Shown here: positions 26,683 to 34,965 of the stretch, in pieces
How the letters are laid out: each line of letters opens with the position of its first letter
Position numbering within the stretch: position 1 is the first letter of the stretch
DNA from: Roseburia sp.
Lineage (GTDB): Bacteria > Bacillota > Clostridia > Lachnospirales > Lachnospiraceae
DNA length: 64,000 nucleotides
Direction: 5' to 3'
Assembly (NCBI GenBank): GCA_019421345.1
Contig: JAHZFL010000015.1
Span: forward strand, 9,352-73,351
Translations under genes and position numbers: made by a program
The notes under the pieces: model-generated
What the model was told of the DNA's origin: nothing
What the model saw: only the letters and a program-made list of their open reading frames with translations
Databases searched by the model: none

Positions 26683-27285
26683 TCAGCTCCAATCATCCTT
26701 TTCTGTATCCACCTCGCGGTACTCTGCTTCCAGCATTTCCTCCTGCCGTTCCTTATCCCGCACCGCCCGGATAGCCCTGCTTGCAATCCAGATGTCCGTC
26801 AGTCCGTCATAGATCAGGGCAATGCCGATAAACTGCAGCGCAAGGGTCACGATTCCAAACGCATTGCTAATACACAGCAGTCCAAAGATCAGACTGATAA
26901 GCGCGATCACCAGCATACTCCACCACCGCTCATAGCCGTTTTGCTTTGTCTCAAACGCAAGACGCATATCCTGAATGGCGTGTATGCAGAGCAGCACGCC
27001 GATCACGATCGGAACTAAGCTGACAACGCTCTCCGGACGCACAAATATCCATATCCCAATCAGCGTCACGATCGTGCCGAGCACTGCGCCAAAGGGATGC
27101 AGTTCCCTGTTCGCAAAATAGGAGACAAGGTTGACGATGCCGATGACGATCAGTCCCGACGCCAGTATTCTGCAAAAAAGATCGATCGTCTGCGCCGGCC
27201 AGATCAAAAGCACCACTCCAAGCACGATACAAAGCGCAGCAGAAAGAAACATATCCGCTTTCATCCTCTTTATCATATCCATCAT
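26683..27285 (-). CDS. DUF308/HdeD-family membrane protein
   Basis: A 200-residue protein with six hydrophobic helices in three repeated pairs (CIVLGVVLLIWPAQT, then LIGIWIFVRPESVVS, then LIFGLLCISNAFGIV), the DUF308 pattern of HdeD. The tail of about 35 residues is highly charged and cytosolic. HdeD is linked to acid stress in enterics; Firmicute members are uncharacterised. Two close ATGs; the outer one is used. Confidence 0.85.
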   Translation of the reverse strand: MMDMIKRMKADMFLSAALCIVLGVVLLIWPAQTIDLFCRILASGLIVIGIVNLVSYFANRELHPFGAVLGTIVTLIGIWIFVRPESVVSLVPIVIGVLLCIHAIQDMRLAFETKQNGYERWWSMLVIALISLIFGLLCISNAFGIVTLALQFIGIALIYDGLTDIWIASRAIRAVRDKERQEEMLEAEYREVDTEKDDWS

Positions 27286-27311
27286 AATTCCGTTTCGCCT
27301 TTCCTTTCCCG

Positions 27312-28217
27312 TCAGCTTGTAAGCTCTGCCTGTTCCGTCCGCGCAAGGTCAATGATTTTTTGGAGCTCCGCGCCCTCCACCGGCGCTTCCCCCAGTTCCA
27401 CGCGCTTTCCGTCCGGCAATATCTGTGCGAGCTGATGCACGTTTCGTTCCTTCGTCAGCTCAATCGTATAATATCCCGCCTTTTTCGCAATCGGATCAAA
27501 GGTAACGTAAACGCGGCTGCAAAGTCCGGCTGCCAGCCCCCTCTCCGGCAGATCCACGCGAATCAGCGTCAGATCCTCTGCAATCTCAAGCGCCATCACC
27601 GAATAGTCCTCCTCCGTATACGGGTACAGCTTTTCTTCCTTATATGCCTCTGCAAATATCCGATTGACAAACGCCTCTTTTTCATCGCAGAGACTTTGCA
27701 CGAAGCTCTCCCCCTCCGTATGCAGCCGCTTGGGAAATATATAAAACTCCGTCTGCTTTTTCACAAACGCCTGAAACTGCTCCGGCGTCATTTTGATCTG
27801 CTTCATCTGCCCCGCGTTCACATCCGCCTCATGCAGCTTCTCGATCAACTCCCGCTTTAAGATCAGATTGTCCGAAAACGGATTGATCACCATTCCCGTA
27901 AGCTGTAACTCCGGCTTTACGATGATACCGTTGCACGCCTGAAACGGCATGGAAAGAATCGCCTGACTTTTCGGCTCCTCCGGTATCTGCGCCTTTGAGG
28001 TGTATACTGCCAGAAACTGATCTCCGTTATTGCTCTTAAGCAGACACGGCGTCGGCTGATTCTGCTCCTTTAGCATCGCCGGTACCAAAAGCTTCGTCGG
28101 CCGCAGCAGATTTAAAACCGCAACCAGCTTCTCCTGTGTCCGCTCTCTCACATAAGCGCCGATCGCTTCCTCCAATTTATCGTTGGTAATTTCCATTGTG
28201 ATCTTATCATCCATCAT
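27312..28217 (-). CDS. SseB-family protein
   Basis: A 301-residue soluble protein with an N-terminal SseB-like domain (AYVRERTQEKLVAVLNLLRP; FLAVYTSKAQIP; QACNGIIVKPELQLTGMVINPF) and a C-terminal half similar to the enhanced-serine-sensitivity B C-terminal domain. Function in Firmicutes is unknown. The ATG at 28217 is chosen because AAAGGA lies eight bases before it; the ATG at 28226 would overlap the Shine-Dalgarno. Lies 26 nt before the DUF308 gene, same strand. Confidence 0.82.
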   Translation of the reverse strand: MMDDKITMEITNDKLEEAIGAYVRERTQEKLVAVLNLLRPTKLLVPAMLKEQNQPTPCLLKSNNGDQFLAVYTSKAQIPEEPKSQAILSMPFQACNGIIVKPELQLTGMVINPFSDNLILKRELIEKLHEADVNAGQMKQIKMTPEQFQAFVKKQTEFYIFPKRLHTEGESFVQSLCDEKEAFVNRIFAEAYKEEKLYPYTEEDYSVMALEIAEDLTLIRVDLPERGLAAGLCSRVYVTFDPIAKKAGYYTIELTKERNVHQLAQILPDGKRVELGEAPVEGAELQKIIDLARTEQAELTS

Positions 28218-28320
28218 ATAACACATCCTTTCCCTTACCGCCTCTGCCGATGCAGGACAAACATATGTTACAGTATATCATACCCTCCTTTAAAAAAACA
28301 CTACCCAACGCAATATTTTA

Positions 28321-30015
28321 TCAGCAAAAAACGATCACTTCACAGCTTTTGAGCGTCAAGGTTCCCTGTGAAACCATCTCCTTGCGGCACTCATTCTCTC
28401 GTTTTGTATTGGAAAGCAGCACCTCACCCCGTAAGCTGCTCTGTTTGAGATCCAGTGTCACACACTCCGTTCCGTAATTTGCCGCTACACAGATCATCCC
28501 TTCACCGTCATCTGCCACGCGCTCAAACGCAAAAATATCCGCATACTCCTCATAAACCGGCACAAAGCTTCCATAGGTAAATATTTCCTTGTATTTTGGA
28601 TTTTTGCGGAGCGCAATCAGCTTTTTATAATAATTTAAAACAGAATCCTCACGCTCCTCCTGCTTTGCAACATTAATTTCCGTGTAATTCGGATTTAAGG
28701 CAAGCCACGGAGTTCCCGCCGTAAAGCCTGCGTTTGCCTCCGCGCTCCAGTGCATCGGCGTACGCCCGTTATCCCTACTGTTCTCATAGCAGCAGCGCAG
28801 AGCCTCCTCCTTACTGCATCCGGCGGCAAGCGCCACCTGATACTGGTCTATGGTATTAATATCATCATATTCTTCGATGCTGCTGCGACGGCAGTTTGTC
28901 ATCCCGATCTCCTGCCCCTGATAAAGAAACGGGATCCCGCGCAGCAATATGGAGGTCGTTGCAAGCATTTTCTTTCCCATCTCATTTTGTGCATGTGCGG
29001 GAAGATAATGACTTGCTCCGCGCGGCTCGTCATGATTCTCAATAATATTCGCTAAAAACCCCACCCCCTGCATCTTTTGCTGCGATGCAAAGACAGTCTT
29101 TCGCCACTCCAAAAATACAAGCGGCGGGTTTTGATACCAGCCCTGCTCACTCCTTGTCAGCTCATGCGCGGAAAAATCAAACATCGTAGAGAAATGACCG
29201 TCCGCTCCGATAAATTCTCTCAGCTCATCCTCCTTCATGTTAAAGACCTCTCCGACAGTAAAAGCATCCCACTTTTCAAACGTCTCGTGTTTTAATTCCT
29301 CCAACAGCACACCGACTCCCTGCGCAGATTCCACCATCTTAACGCAGCTCGCCAGCCCGTCCGCTCCGTCCGGCGGAAATGAGGGGAACTCCAAATTCTT
29401 TTTGATGTTGATGATCGCATCGATCCGAAAGCCGCTGACACCCTTTGCGAGCCACCAATTCACCATATCATAGATCGCTTTGCGCACCTTTTCATTTTCC
29501 CAGTTTAGATCGGGCTGCTCCTTTGCAAACAGATGCAGATAATACTCGTCCGTTTCCGGTACCGGCTCCCAGGTACTTCCCCCAAAATACGAGCGATAGT
29601 TGCTCGGCGTCTTACCGTCCTTACCTTTTCTAAAATAAAAATAATCGGCATATTCTCCCTGCGGATTTTCCAGCGCCTTCTGAAACCACTCATGGCGGTC
29701 GGAGCAGTGATTGACGACTAAATCCATCACAATGTACATCTCCCGCTTTTTTGCCTCCGCCAAAAGCTCGTCAAACTCCTCCATCGTACCAAATTCTTCC
29801 GCAATCTTATAATAATCTGAAATATCATATCCCTGATCCACGAACGGTGATTGATAAATTGGAGAAAGCCAGATTATATCAATACCAAGCGCCTTTAAAT
29901 AGTCCAGCTTGGAAATGATTCCCCGCAGATCGCCAATCCCGTCTCCATTTGTATCCAAAAAGCTTTTCGGATAAATCTGATATGCCACCTTATCATGCCA
30001 CCACTTTTTTTCCAT
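28321..30015 (-). CDS. GH13 alpha-glucosidase (oligo-1,6-glucosidase type)
   Basis: A 564-residue cytosolic enzyme hydrolysing terminal alpha-1,6 or alpha-1,4 glucosides such as isomaltose. The TIM barrel carries DLVVNHCSD (region I), GFRIDAI with nucleophile Asp199, VGEVFN with acid/base Glu256, and ENHDEPR with Asp329. DGIGDLRGI near residue 25 gives the calcium-type loop of the GH13_31 subfamily. Divergent from an AraC regulator over a 137-bp region with a TATAAT -10 and a perfect inverted repeat, so it is probably activated by that regulator. Glucokinase at 39190 could use the released glucose. Confidence 0.95.
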   Translation of the reverse strand: MEKKWWHDKVAYQIYPKSFLDTNGDGIGDLRGIISKLDYLKALGIDIIWLSPIYQSPFVDQGYDISDYYKIAEEFGTMEEFDELLAEAKKREMYIVMDLVVNHCSDRHEWFQKALENPQGEYADYFYFRKGKDGKTPSNYRSYFGGSTWEPVPETDEYYLHLFAKEQPDLNWENEKVRKAIYDMVNWWLAKGVSGFRIDAIINIKKNLEFPSFPPDGADGLASCVKMVESAQGVGVLLEELKHETFEKWDAFTVGEVFNMKEDELREFIGADGHFSTMFDFSAHELTRSEQGWYQNPPLVFLEWRKTVFASQQKMQGVGFLANIIENHDEPRGASHYLPAHAQNEMGKKMLATTSILLRGIPFLYQGQEIGMTNCRRSSIEEYDDINTIDQYQVALAAGCSKEEALRCCYENSRDNGRTPMHWSAEANAGFTAGTPWLALNPNYTEINVAKQEEREDSVLNYYKKLIALRKNPKYKEIFTYGSFVPVYEEYADIFAFERVADDGEGMICVAANYGTECVTLDLKQSSLRGEVLLSNTKRENECRKEMVSQGTLTLKSCEVIVFC

Positions 30016-30064
30016 TGTATTTCTCCTTTTTGGCTTTACGCCCCTCTCTTTGTATGATACTGTT

Positions 30065-30125
30065 ATTATAGCTTATTTTATTGATTTTTCTTGCAGTATT
30101 GTTTCTGTTTATTGCACAATACTGC
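30065..30125. promoter_or_regulatory. Divergent glucosidase/araC control region with 10-bp inverted repeat
   Basis: On the minus strand TATAAT (30065-30070) is the -10 of the glucosidase promoter; the -35 zone (about 30088-30093) has no consensus. A perfect 10-bp inverted repeat GCAGTATTGT/ACAATACTGC (arms 30093-30102 and 30116-30125) begins at that -35, the position of an activator site. The same repeat overlaps the probable araC promoter (TTGCAG then CACAAT), allowing autoregulation. Binding by this AraC protein is inferred. Confidence 0.55.
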
Positions 30126-30152
30126 TTTTTCAAAAAGCGACAGGAGAAAATC

Positions 30153-31043
30153 ATGCAGACAACCACGCAGCGTACGCCCGCGCAAAAAGAAAATGCCCGC
30201 CACGGCGAGCAGATGTTTCCCTTAAAAAAATATCTGACGATTCTGGACAGCTCCCATCCGACCGTGTTTGCACATTGGCATGATGAGGCGGAATTTACCC
30301 TTGTAACGGAGGGCAGCGGCATCTATCAGGTACAGCTTCAGACCTACGAGGTAACTGCCGGAGATTTTATTTTTCTGCCGCCCACTGTGCTCCATGCCAT
30401 CCATGTGCCGCACGGCGGGTATCTGCGCACGGAAACGTATGTATTCCATATGCATTTTCTAGGCATGCACGCCGCAGACATCTGTGCCGTCCGCTATCTG
30501 ACACCGCTTTCTTCGCTCTCCCTGCTTCCTCCGGTGCTCTTTTCCAAAAAGCATCCCGCTTATCAGCAGCTATCCACGGTGTTCTCAGACCTAAACCTGT
30601 GCTATGAAACAACGCCCGTGGGCTATGAGCTGCTTATGAAAGCTGATTTTCTAAGACTGCTGGCGCAGATCATCCCTTACTGCCACAACGCTTCTGCACA
30701 GACTGCGCTGAATGCGGAGCATGCCGCCAAGCTGAAAGCCGCGCTCGAATATATCACACAGCATTATACCGAGGAGCTTTCTATCGGACAGCTCGCGGCG
30801 CTCTGCTATTTCAGCGAGTACTATTTTATGCGCTTTTTTAAGAAATATATGGGTATCTCCTGTCTGGAATATATCAAGAACTTAAGACTGGAAAAGGCTG
30901 CAAAGCTGCTCGCACAGGGGGAGCTCTCTGTACTGGAGGTCTCTCTGACCGCAGGCTTTCGCAACCTCTCGTATTTTTACCGGGAATTTAAGAAAAAATA
31001 TGGCGTAACGCCAAAGAGCTTCGCAGCAGAAAGCCGCCGCTGA
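30153..31043 (+). CDS. AraC-family transcriptional regulator
   Basis: A 296-residue regulator. An N-terminal cupin (about 30-130; HWHDEAEFTLVTEGSGIYQV and PPTVLHAIHVP) should bind a sugar-like effector. The C-terminal double HTH (about 195-290) includes LSIGQLAALCYFSEYYFMRFFKKY and VSLTAGFRNLSYFYREFKKKYGVTP. CAGGAG lies six bases before the ATG at 30153; the longer upstream reading frame has no ribosome site. Divergent from the alpha-glucosidase gene, its likely target. Confidence 0.93.
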   Translation: MQTTTQRTPAQKENARHGEQMFPLKKYLTILDSSHPTVFAHWHDEAEFTLVTEGSGIYQVQLQTYEVTAGDFIFLPPTVLHAIHVPHGGYLRTETYVFHMHFLGMHAADICAVRYLTPLSSLSLLPPVLFSKKHPAYQQLSTVFSDLNLCYETTPVGYELLMKADFLRLLAQIIPYCHNASAQTALNAEHAAKLKAALEYITQHYTEELSIGQLAALCYFSEYYFMRFFKKYMGISCLEYIKNLRLEKAAKLLAQGELSVLEVSLTAGFRNLSYFYREFKKKYGVTPKSFAAESRR

Positions 31044-31052
31044 TGCGGCTTT
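31030..31052. terminator. Bidirectional terminator between araC and the ferredoxin gene
   Basis: AAAGCCGC and GCGGCTTT form a perfect 8-bp stem with a 7-base loop, spanning the stop codon of araC and reaching the stop of the convergent ferredoxin gene. Short T stretches follow on both strands. Confidence 0.75.
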
Positions 31053-31743
31053 ATTCTAATACGCGCCCGTCTGTCGACAGCGTCACAACACGCCACGGAA
31101 TCATCCTTCCGCTTGCGCGCAGCGCGTTTTTCACAGCATTCTCGATTCCTCCGCAGCACGGCACCTCCATGCGCACAACCGTCACGCTCTTTACTTCGTT
31201 TCCGGCGATCAGCTGCGTCAGCTTCTCGGCATAATCCCCCTCATCCAGCTTCGGACAACCGATCAGCGTCACATGATTTCTCATAAATTCATTATGGAAA
31301 TTGCCGTATGCATAAGCGGCGCAGTCTGCAGCGATCAACAGATTTGCCCCGTCAAAATATGGCGCGTGAATCGGCGCTAATTTCATCTGCACCGGCCACT
31401 GGCGCAGCTGCGACGATACAGCTGTTTGTTTCTCCTCCTGCACGCTCTCCCGCACAATCGCCCGTGCCTGTGCGCCCGGACAGCCGCACGTCGCCGCCTG
31501 CTGCTTTTCCTTCTTTTTTGCAAGAACCGCCGCCTCATCGTAGGCTGCCGCCTCACGCTCCACAAAGGAAATCGCGTCAACCGGACAAGCCGGCAGGCAG
31601 TCTCCCAAGCCGTCGCAATAGTCATCCCGCAAGAGCTTTGCCTTCCCATCCACCATTCCGATCGCCCCCTCATGGCAAGCCTCGGCACAAAGTCCGCATC
31701 CGTTGCACTTTTCCTCATCAATCTGAATAATTCTGCGAATCAT
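31051..31743 (-). CDS. Two-[4Fe-4S] ferredoxin-domain protein with C-terminal Cys-rich region
   Basis: A 230-residue cytosolic iron-sulfur protein. Two ferredoxin motifs are clear: CNGCGLCAEACHEGA (about 14-28), and a second that starts irregularly with YCDGLGDCLPACPVDA (about 43-58). The C-terminal half contains CGCPG, an IAADCAAYAYGNFH segment, GCPKLD and VPCCGGIE, so more metal or a dithiol site is likely. Such proteins occur near Crp/Fnr regulators in clostridia and are thought to act in electron transfer or redox sensing; no partner enzyme is adjacent. AGGAGG precedes the ATG. Divergent from the Crp/Fnr gene. Confidence 0.85.
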   Translation of the reverse strand: MIRRIIQIDEEKCNGCGLCAEACHEGAIGMVDGKAKLLRDDYCDGLGDCLPACPVDAISFVEREAAAYDEAAVLAKKKEKQQAATCGCPGAQARAIVRESVQEEKQTAVSSQLRQWPVQMKLAPIHAPYFDGANLLIAADCAAYAYGNFHNEFMRNHVTLIGCPKLDEGDYAEKLTQLIAGNEVKSVTVVRMEVPCCGGIENAVKNALRASGRMIPWRVVTLSTDGRVLE

Positions 31744-31771
31744 ATCCTCGTTCCTCCTGTATTCTGTCGTC

Positions 31772-31800
31772 TTGACTTTTCGATTTCAGTATATTATGAT
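31772..31800 (+). promoter_or_regulatory. Promoter of the Crp/Fnr-family gene
   Basis: TTGACT (31772-31777), 17 bases, TATGAT (31795-31800) on the plus strand, with a start near 31807. The GTTGT/ACAAC palindrome then lies at about +10 to +23, where binding would repress this gene. Confidence 0.75.
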
Positions 31801-31815
31801 TTTTGCATCAAATAT

Positions 31816-31829
31816 GTTGTTTTTACAAC
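31816..31829. promoter_or_regulatory. Crp/Fnr-type palindromic site in the divergent region
   Basis: GTTGT-TTTT-ACAAC is a perfect 14-bp palindrome. For the ferredoxin gene a minus-strand -10 TATACT at 31788-31793 implies a start near 31781, putting the palindrome centre about 41.5 bases upstream. This is the classic class II position of Crp/Fnr activators. The regulator encoded next door is the natural candidate to bind. Confidence 0.6.
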
Positions 31830-31842
31830 GTGCGAGGTTTTT

Positions 31843-32520
31843 ATGGATACTTCTTTTTTAACACGGACCGGATTATTTCAAGGTATTTCCGAAGACGAGA
31901 TTACAGCGATACTTGACTGTGTGCAGGCAGTGCGAAAAAGCTACGTCAAAAATGACGTCGTCTATCATGCGGGAACTGTCATACACTCCCTCGGCATCGT
32001 TCTCTCCGGCAGTGTCTTTATTGAAAATGATGATTTCTGGGGAAATAAAAATGTGCTTGATATCGTTTCCCCCGGCGAGGTATTTGCAGAGGCATACGCA
32101 AGCATCCCGGATGAGCCCCTGATGTTTCAGGTCGTTGCCTGTGAGACAACGGAAATTTTATTTTTAAATGTACAGCGTCTGCTTGCTGTCTGCCACCACG
32201 CCTGCACCTATCACCAGAAGCTGATTGAAAATCTGCTCCGTATCTCTGCGCAGAAAAATCTTCATTTGTCGCGCCGCAGCCTGCACACAGCGCCAAAAAC
32301 AATTCGCGGCCGCCTGCTGTCATACCTTTCTTATCAGGCAATCCGGCAGGGCAGCCGCGATTTTATCATTCCATTTAACAGACAGCAGCTTGCCGACTAT
32401 CTCAACGTAGACCGCAGCGCGCTCTCAAATGAACTTAGCAAAATGCAAAAAGAGGGGCTTCTTCGGGCAGACAAAAGTCATTTTCATCTGTCCTCGGATG
32501 ATATGGGGCTCTATCTTTGA
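31843..32520 (+). CDS. Crp/Fnr-family transcriptional regulator
   Basis: A 225-residue regulator. Residues about 15-125 form the cyclic-nucleotide-like beta roll (KNDVVYHAGTVIHSLGIVLSGSVFIEND; SPGEVFAEAYA). Residues about 145-220 hold the winged helix, with FNRQQLADYLNVDRSALSNELSKMQKEG as helix-turn-helix. No N-terminal Fnr-type cysteine cluster is present, so it is not a classical iron-sulfur Fnr. The ATG at 31843 is chosen because the beta roll starts right after it; no strong Shine-Dalgarno is visible (GAGG seven bases upstream). Probably activates the divergent ferredoxin gene. Confidence 0.9.
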   Translation: MDTSFLTRTGLFQGISEDEITAILDCVQAVRKSYVKNDVVYHAGTVIHSLGIVLSGSVFIENDDFWGNKNVLDIVSPGEVFAEAYASIPDEPLMFQVVACETTEILFLNVQRLLAVCHHACTYHQKLIENLLRISAQKNLHLSRRSLHTAPKTIRGRLLSYLSYQAIRQGSRDFIIPFNRQQLADYLNVDRSALSNELSKMQKEGLLRADKSHFHLSSDDMGLYL

Positions 32521-32535
32521 CCTACCGCCCGTCTG

Positions 32536-33114
32536 TCAGGCGCGAAAATGTATCTCACCTGTTGCAGCATCCATGCACTCAACAATGGCAAGCGATTCCA
32601 GCTGGTAGCCAAGATTTCTGATCATACGGCCGCCGGACTGGAAGCCTTTCTCCACCGCGATTCCGATCCCCTCCACCGTGCCTCCCGCGGACTGTACGAT
32701 CTGTATCAGTCCCTGAAGGGCACAGCCGTTTGCAAGAAAATCGTCAATGATCAAAACATGCGAATCCTCATTTAAAAACTTCTTGGAGACAATGACCTGA
32801 TTCCTGCAGTGGTGTGTAAAGGACTCAACCTCCGCCACATACATTTCTCCCTCGATGTTGATGCTCTTGGATTTCTTGGCAAATACGACCGGCACGTTAA
32901 AATACTGCGCCACAATACAGGCAATTCCGATGCCGGACGCCTCGATCGTCAAAATCTGATTGATCGGCTTTCCCGCAAACCGCCTCTGAAATTCCTTTCC
33001 CATCTCGTTAAAAAGAGCAATGTCCATCTGATGATTTAAAAAGGAATCAACTTTTAAGACATTGCCTTCTTTGACAATGCCGTCTCTTTTGATGCGTTCT
33101 TCCAAAAAATTCAT
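32536..33114 (-). CDS. xpt: Xanthine phosphoribosyltransferase
   Basis: A 192-residue purine-salvage enzyme converting xanthine and PRPP to XMP. VLIIDDFLANGCAL is the PRPP-binding loop of the Xpt type, LTIEASGIGIACIVAQYFNVPVVFAKK the dimer/pyrophosphate loop, and VDSFLNHQMD the N-terminal signature. It lies 12 nt after the DUF1846 gene and is probably co-transcribed. No purine riboswitch was recognised ahead of either gene. Confidence 0.96.
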   Translation of the reverse strand: MNFLEERIKRDGIVKEGNVLKVDSFLNHQMDIALFNEMGKEFQRRFAGKPINQILTIEASGIGIACIVAQYFNVPVVFAKKSKSINIEGEMYVAEVESFTHHCRNQVIVSKKFLNEDSHVLIIDDFLANGCALQGLIQIVQSAGGTVEGIGIAVEKGFQSGGRMIRNLGYQLESLAIVECMDAATGEIHFRA

Positions 33115-33126
33115 GCGCTCTCCCCT

Positions 33127-34611
33127 TTAAAAATACAGTTCCTTACTCGGATAGATTGGCTCGCAGGTCATGCGCAGCCCAAGCTTGCGCAGCGTGTCCT
33201 CATCCCCCGCCAAAAGCATCTGCGTTGAGTGAAACTCACAGTCGCGCAGCTGCTGTAGGGCACGCATGGCGCGCGCAGTCAGTGTGTTTGTCGCTCCCGA
33301 AATAGACAGCGCAGTCAGCACGTCCTCCAAATTTAAAAGCGTGCTGTGATTATTTAAAATCTTCGTCTTAAGCTCCACGATCGGCTTTAAGATCACAGGG
33401 CTTAACAGCGTCAGATCATCGTCAATATTTGTCAGCTCCTTGATCGCATTTAAGACTACAGAGGAGCTTGCCGTCATAAGCTCGCTCGACTTTCCGGTCA
33501 CGATCCTGCCATCCGGAAGCTCAATCGCCGCCGCAGGCATATCGCTCGCCGCAGATTTGTCAAGCGCCGCCTTCACCACATCACGAATATCCGGCGTGAT
33601 ATTGAGCTGACGCATGATCAGCTTGATCTTCTCCACTGCCTCCTGTTCTCCCTTTCCCTGCCGGTGCGCACATTTTGCTGCAAAGAAACGCCGGATAATC
33701 TCCTGACAGCTCGCCGCGCTTACCGCATCGTCGTCAAAAATCGCATAGCCCGCCATATTCACGCCCATGTCGGTCGGGCTCTTGTAGTCGAACACGCCGC
33801 CGTTTATGCTTGCGAGCGTGCTCTCCACGATCGGAAACGCCTCCACGTCACGGTTATAGTTGACGGTCGTCTCACCGTATGCCTCCAGATGGAACGGATC
33901 GATCATGTTGACGTCATTTAAGTCCGCGGTTGCCGCCTCATACGCAAGATTGACCGGATGCTTTAGCGCCAGATTCCAGATCGGGAACGTCTCAAACTTG
34001 GCATAACCCGCCGCGTTTCCACGGATCGTCTCATGATAGACCTGTGACAGGCAGGTCGCAAGCTTGCCGCTGCCGGGCCCCGGCGCCGTCACGACTACCA
34101 GAGGCTTTGTCGTCTCGACATACGGGTTCGCGCCAAACCCTTCTTCGCTGCAGATGTAATCAATCTCTGTCGGATAACCCTTAATCGGTCTGTGCACATA
34201 ATTTTTCACGCCACGCATCGTAAGCTTTGACATAAACGCATCTGCCGCAGGCTGTCCGGTATAGCGGGTGATGACAACGCTGTTGACCTCAATGCCAAGA
34301 TGCGTAATATTATCAATCAGGCGCAGCACGTCCATGTCATAGGTGATACCGAGATCCGCACGCATTTTTGTCTTTTCAATATCGCCCGCAGAAATCGTAA
34401 AAATAATCTCCGCCGTCTCACGCAGCTCATAGAGCAGCTTGATCTTGGCATTCACATCGAAGCCCGGCAGAACTCTTGCCGCATGATAATCGTCAAACAG
34501 CTTGCCGCCAAATTCGAGATAAAGCTTTCCCTTCGCCTGCTCGATCCTCTCTAGGATATGCTCCTTTTGCTTCTTCATGTACAGGTCATTGTCAAATCCA
34601 ATTTTATCCAT
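33127..34611 (-). CDS. DUF1846-domain protein
   Basis: A 494-residue soluble protein matching the DUF1846 family throughout: IGFDNDLYMKKQKEHILERI at the start, VVVTAPGPGSGKLATCLSQ (a nucleotide-binding-like Gly-rich loop near 170-190), and NHSTLLNLEDVLTALSISGATN near the C-terminus. A crystal structure is known for the family in streptococci, but no reaction is established. The ATG at 34611 (GAGG about ten bases upstream) is preferred over GTG at 34617. A weak promoter TTGAAA-N17-TACTCT (about 34660-34690) lies ahead. First gene of the unit with xpt. Confidence 0.9.
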   Translation of the reverse strand: MDKIGFDNDLYMKKQKEHILERIEQAKGKLYLEFGGKLFDDYHAARVLPGFDVNAKIKLLYELRETAEIIFTISAGDIEKTKMRADLGITYDMDVLRLIDNITHLGIEVNSVVITRYTGQPAADAFMSKLTMRGVKNYVHRPIKGYPTEIDYICSEEGFGANPYVETTKPLVVVTAPGPGSGKLATCLSQVYHETIRGNAAGYAKFETFPIWNLALKHPVNLAYEAATADLNDVNMIDPFHLEAYGETTVNYNRDVEAFPIVESTLASINGGVFDYKSPTDMGVNMAGYAIFDDDAVSAASCQEIIRRFFAAKCAHRQGKGEQEAVEKIKLIMRQLNITPDIRDVVKAALDKSAASDMPAAAIELPDGRIVTGKSSELMTASSSVVLNAIKELTNIDDDLTLLSPVILKPIVELKTKILNNHSTLLNLEDVLTALSISGATNTLTARAMRALQQLRDCEFHSTQMLLAGDEDTLRKLGLRMTCEPIYPSKELYF

Positions 34612-34752
34612 GTGCACCCGCCTCTTTCTAATTTGCTGTCAATTCTTTTTTAACGAAATAAGAGTATCACGTCATCCCTGTTTTTTCAAGCTTGTATCTG
34701 CTGACCTGATAATTTTAAAAAAAAACTCCATAAACAGCTTGCAAATTTGCTG

Positions 34753-34880
34753 TTGAAACTTTAACAGCCATATACTATAATAATCATAAAGAGAGCAACC
34801 GCCCACAAAGTGGTTAGCCTCATAGTATGACAAAAATAAGTCACTCGTCCGGCTAAGACAAGAGTGGCTTATTTATTTTC
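34753..34880 (+). ncRNA. Antisense RNA of the toxin-like unit, copy 1
   Basis: A strong plus-strand promoter TTGAAA (34753-34758), 17 bases, TATAAT (34776-34781) predicts a start near 34788. About 90 nt downstream a stem AATAAGTCACTC/GAGTGGCTTATT (34835-34873) with a T-rich tail ends transcription. A small AACC..CAC/GTG..GTT hairpin lies near the 5' end. The RNA overlaps the 3' end and stop codon of the peptide gene on the other strand, the layout of type I antitoxins such as RatA or SR4. No coding potential is evident. Confidence 0.7.
34835..34873. terminator. Shared bidirectional terminator, copy 1
   Basis: The stem ends in AATAAG/CTTATT with CACTC/GAGTG inside and a 15-base loop. T-rich tails exist on both strands (TTATTTATTTT plus; TTATTTTTG minus), serving both the antisense RNA and the toxin-like mRNA. 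Confidence 0.75.
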
Positions 34881-34965
34881 GCTTGTTATTCCTATCTATG
34901 TAGGCAAGCAGTGTGATTAAAAATGCTGCAAACAGAATCAAGTCCTGAAATGAAAACATTTCCAT
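34873..34965 (-). CDS. 30-residue hydrophobic toxin-like peptide, copy 1
   Basis: Thirty codons from ATG 34965 to TAA 34873. The peptide begins MEMFSFQDLILFAAFLITL and ends in the basic tail YIDRNNKRK: a short N-terminus, one membrane helix and Lys/Arg-rich end. This is the form of holin-like type I toxins of Firmicutes. GGGAGG lies about nine bases before the ATG, but the leader contains a complementary CCTCCC about 20 bases upstream, so the ribosome site can be masked. An antisense RNA overlaps its 3' end. Toxicity is inferred from architecture, not shown. Confidence 0.72.
   Translation of the reverse strand: MEMFSFQDLILFAAFLITLLAYIDRNNKRK

Noticed and set aside
31843..32520. Classical oxygen-sensing Fnr
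   Set aside because: No four-cysteine cluster is present in the sequence.
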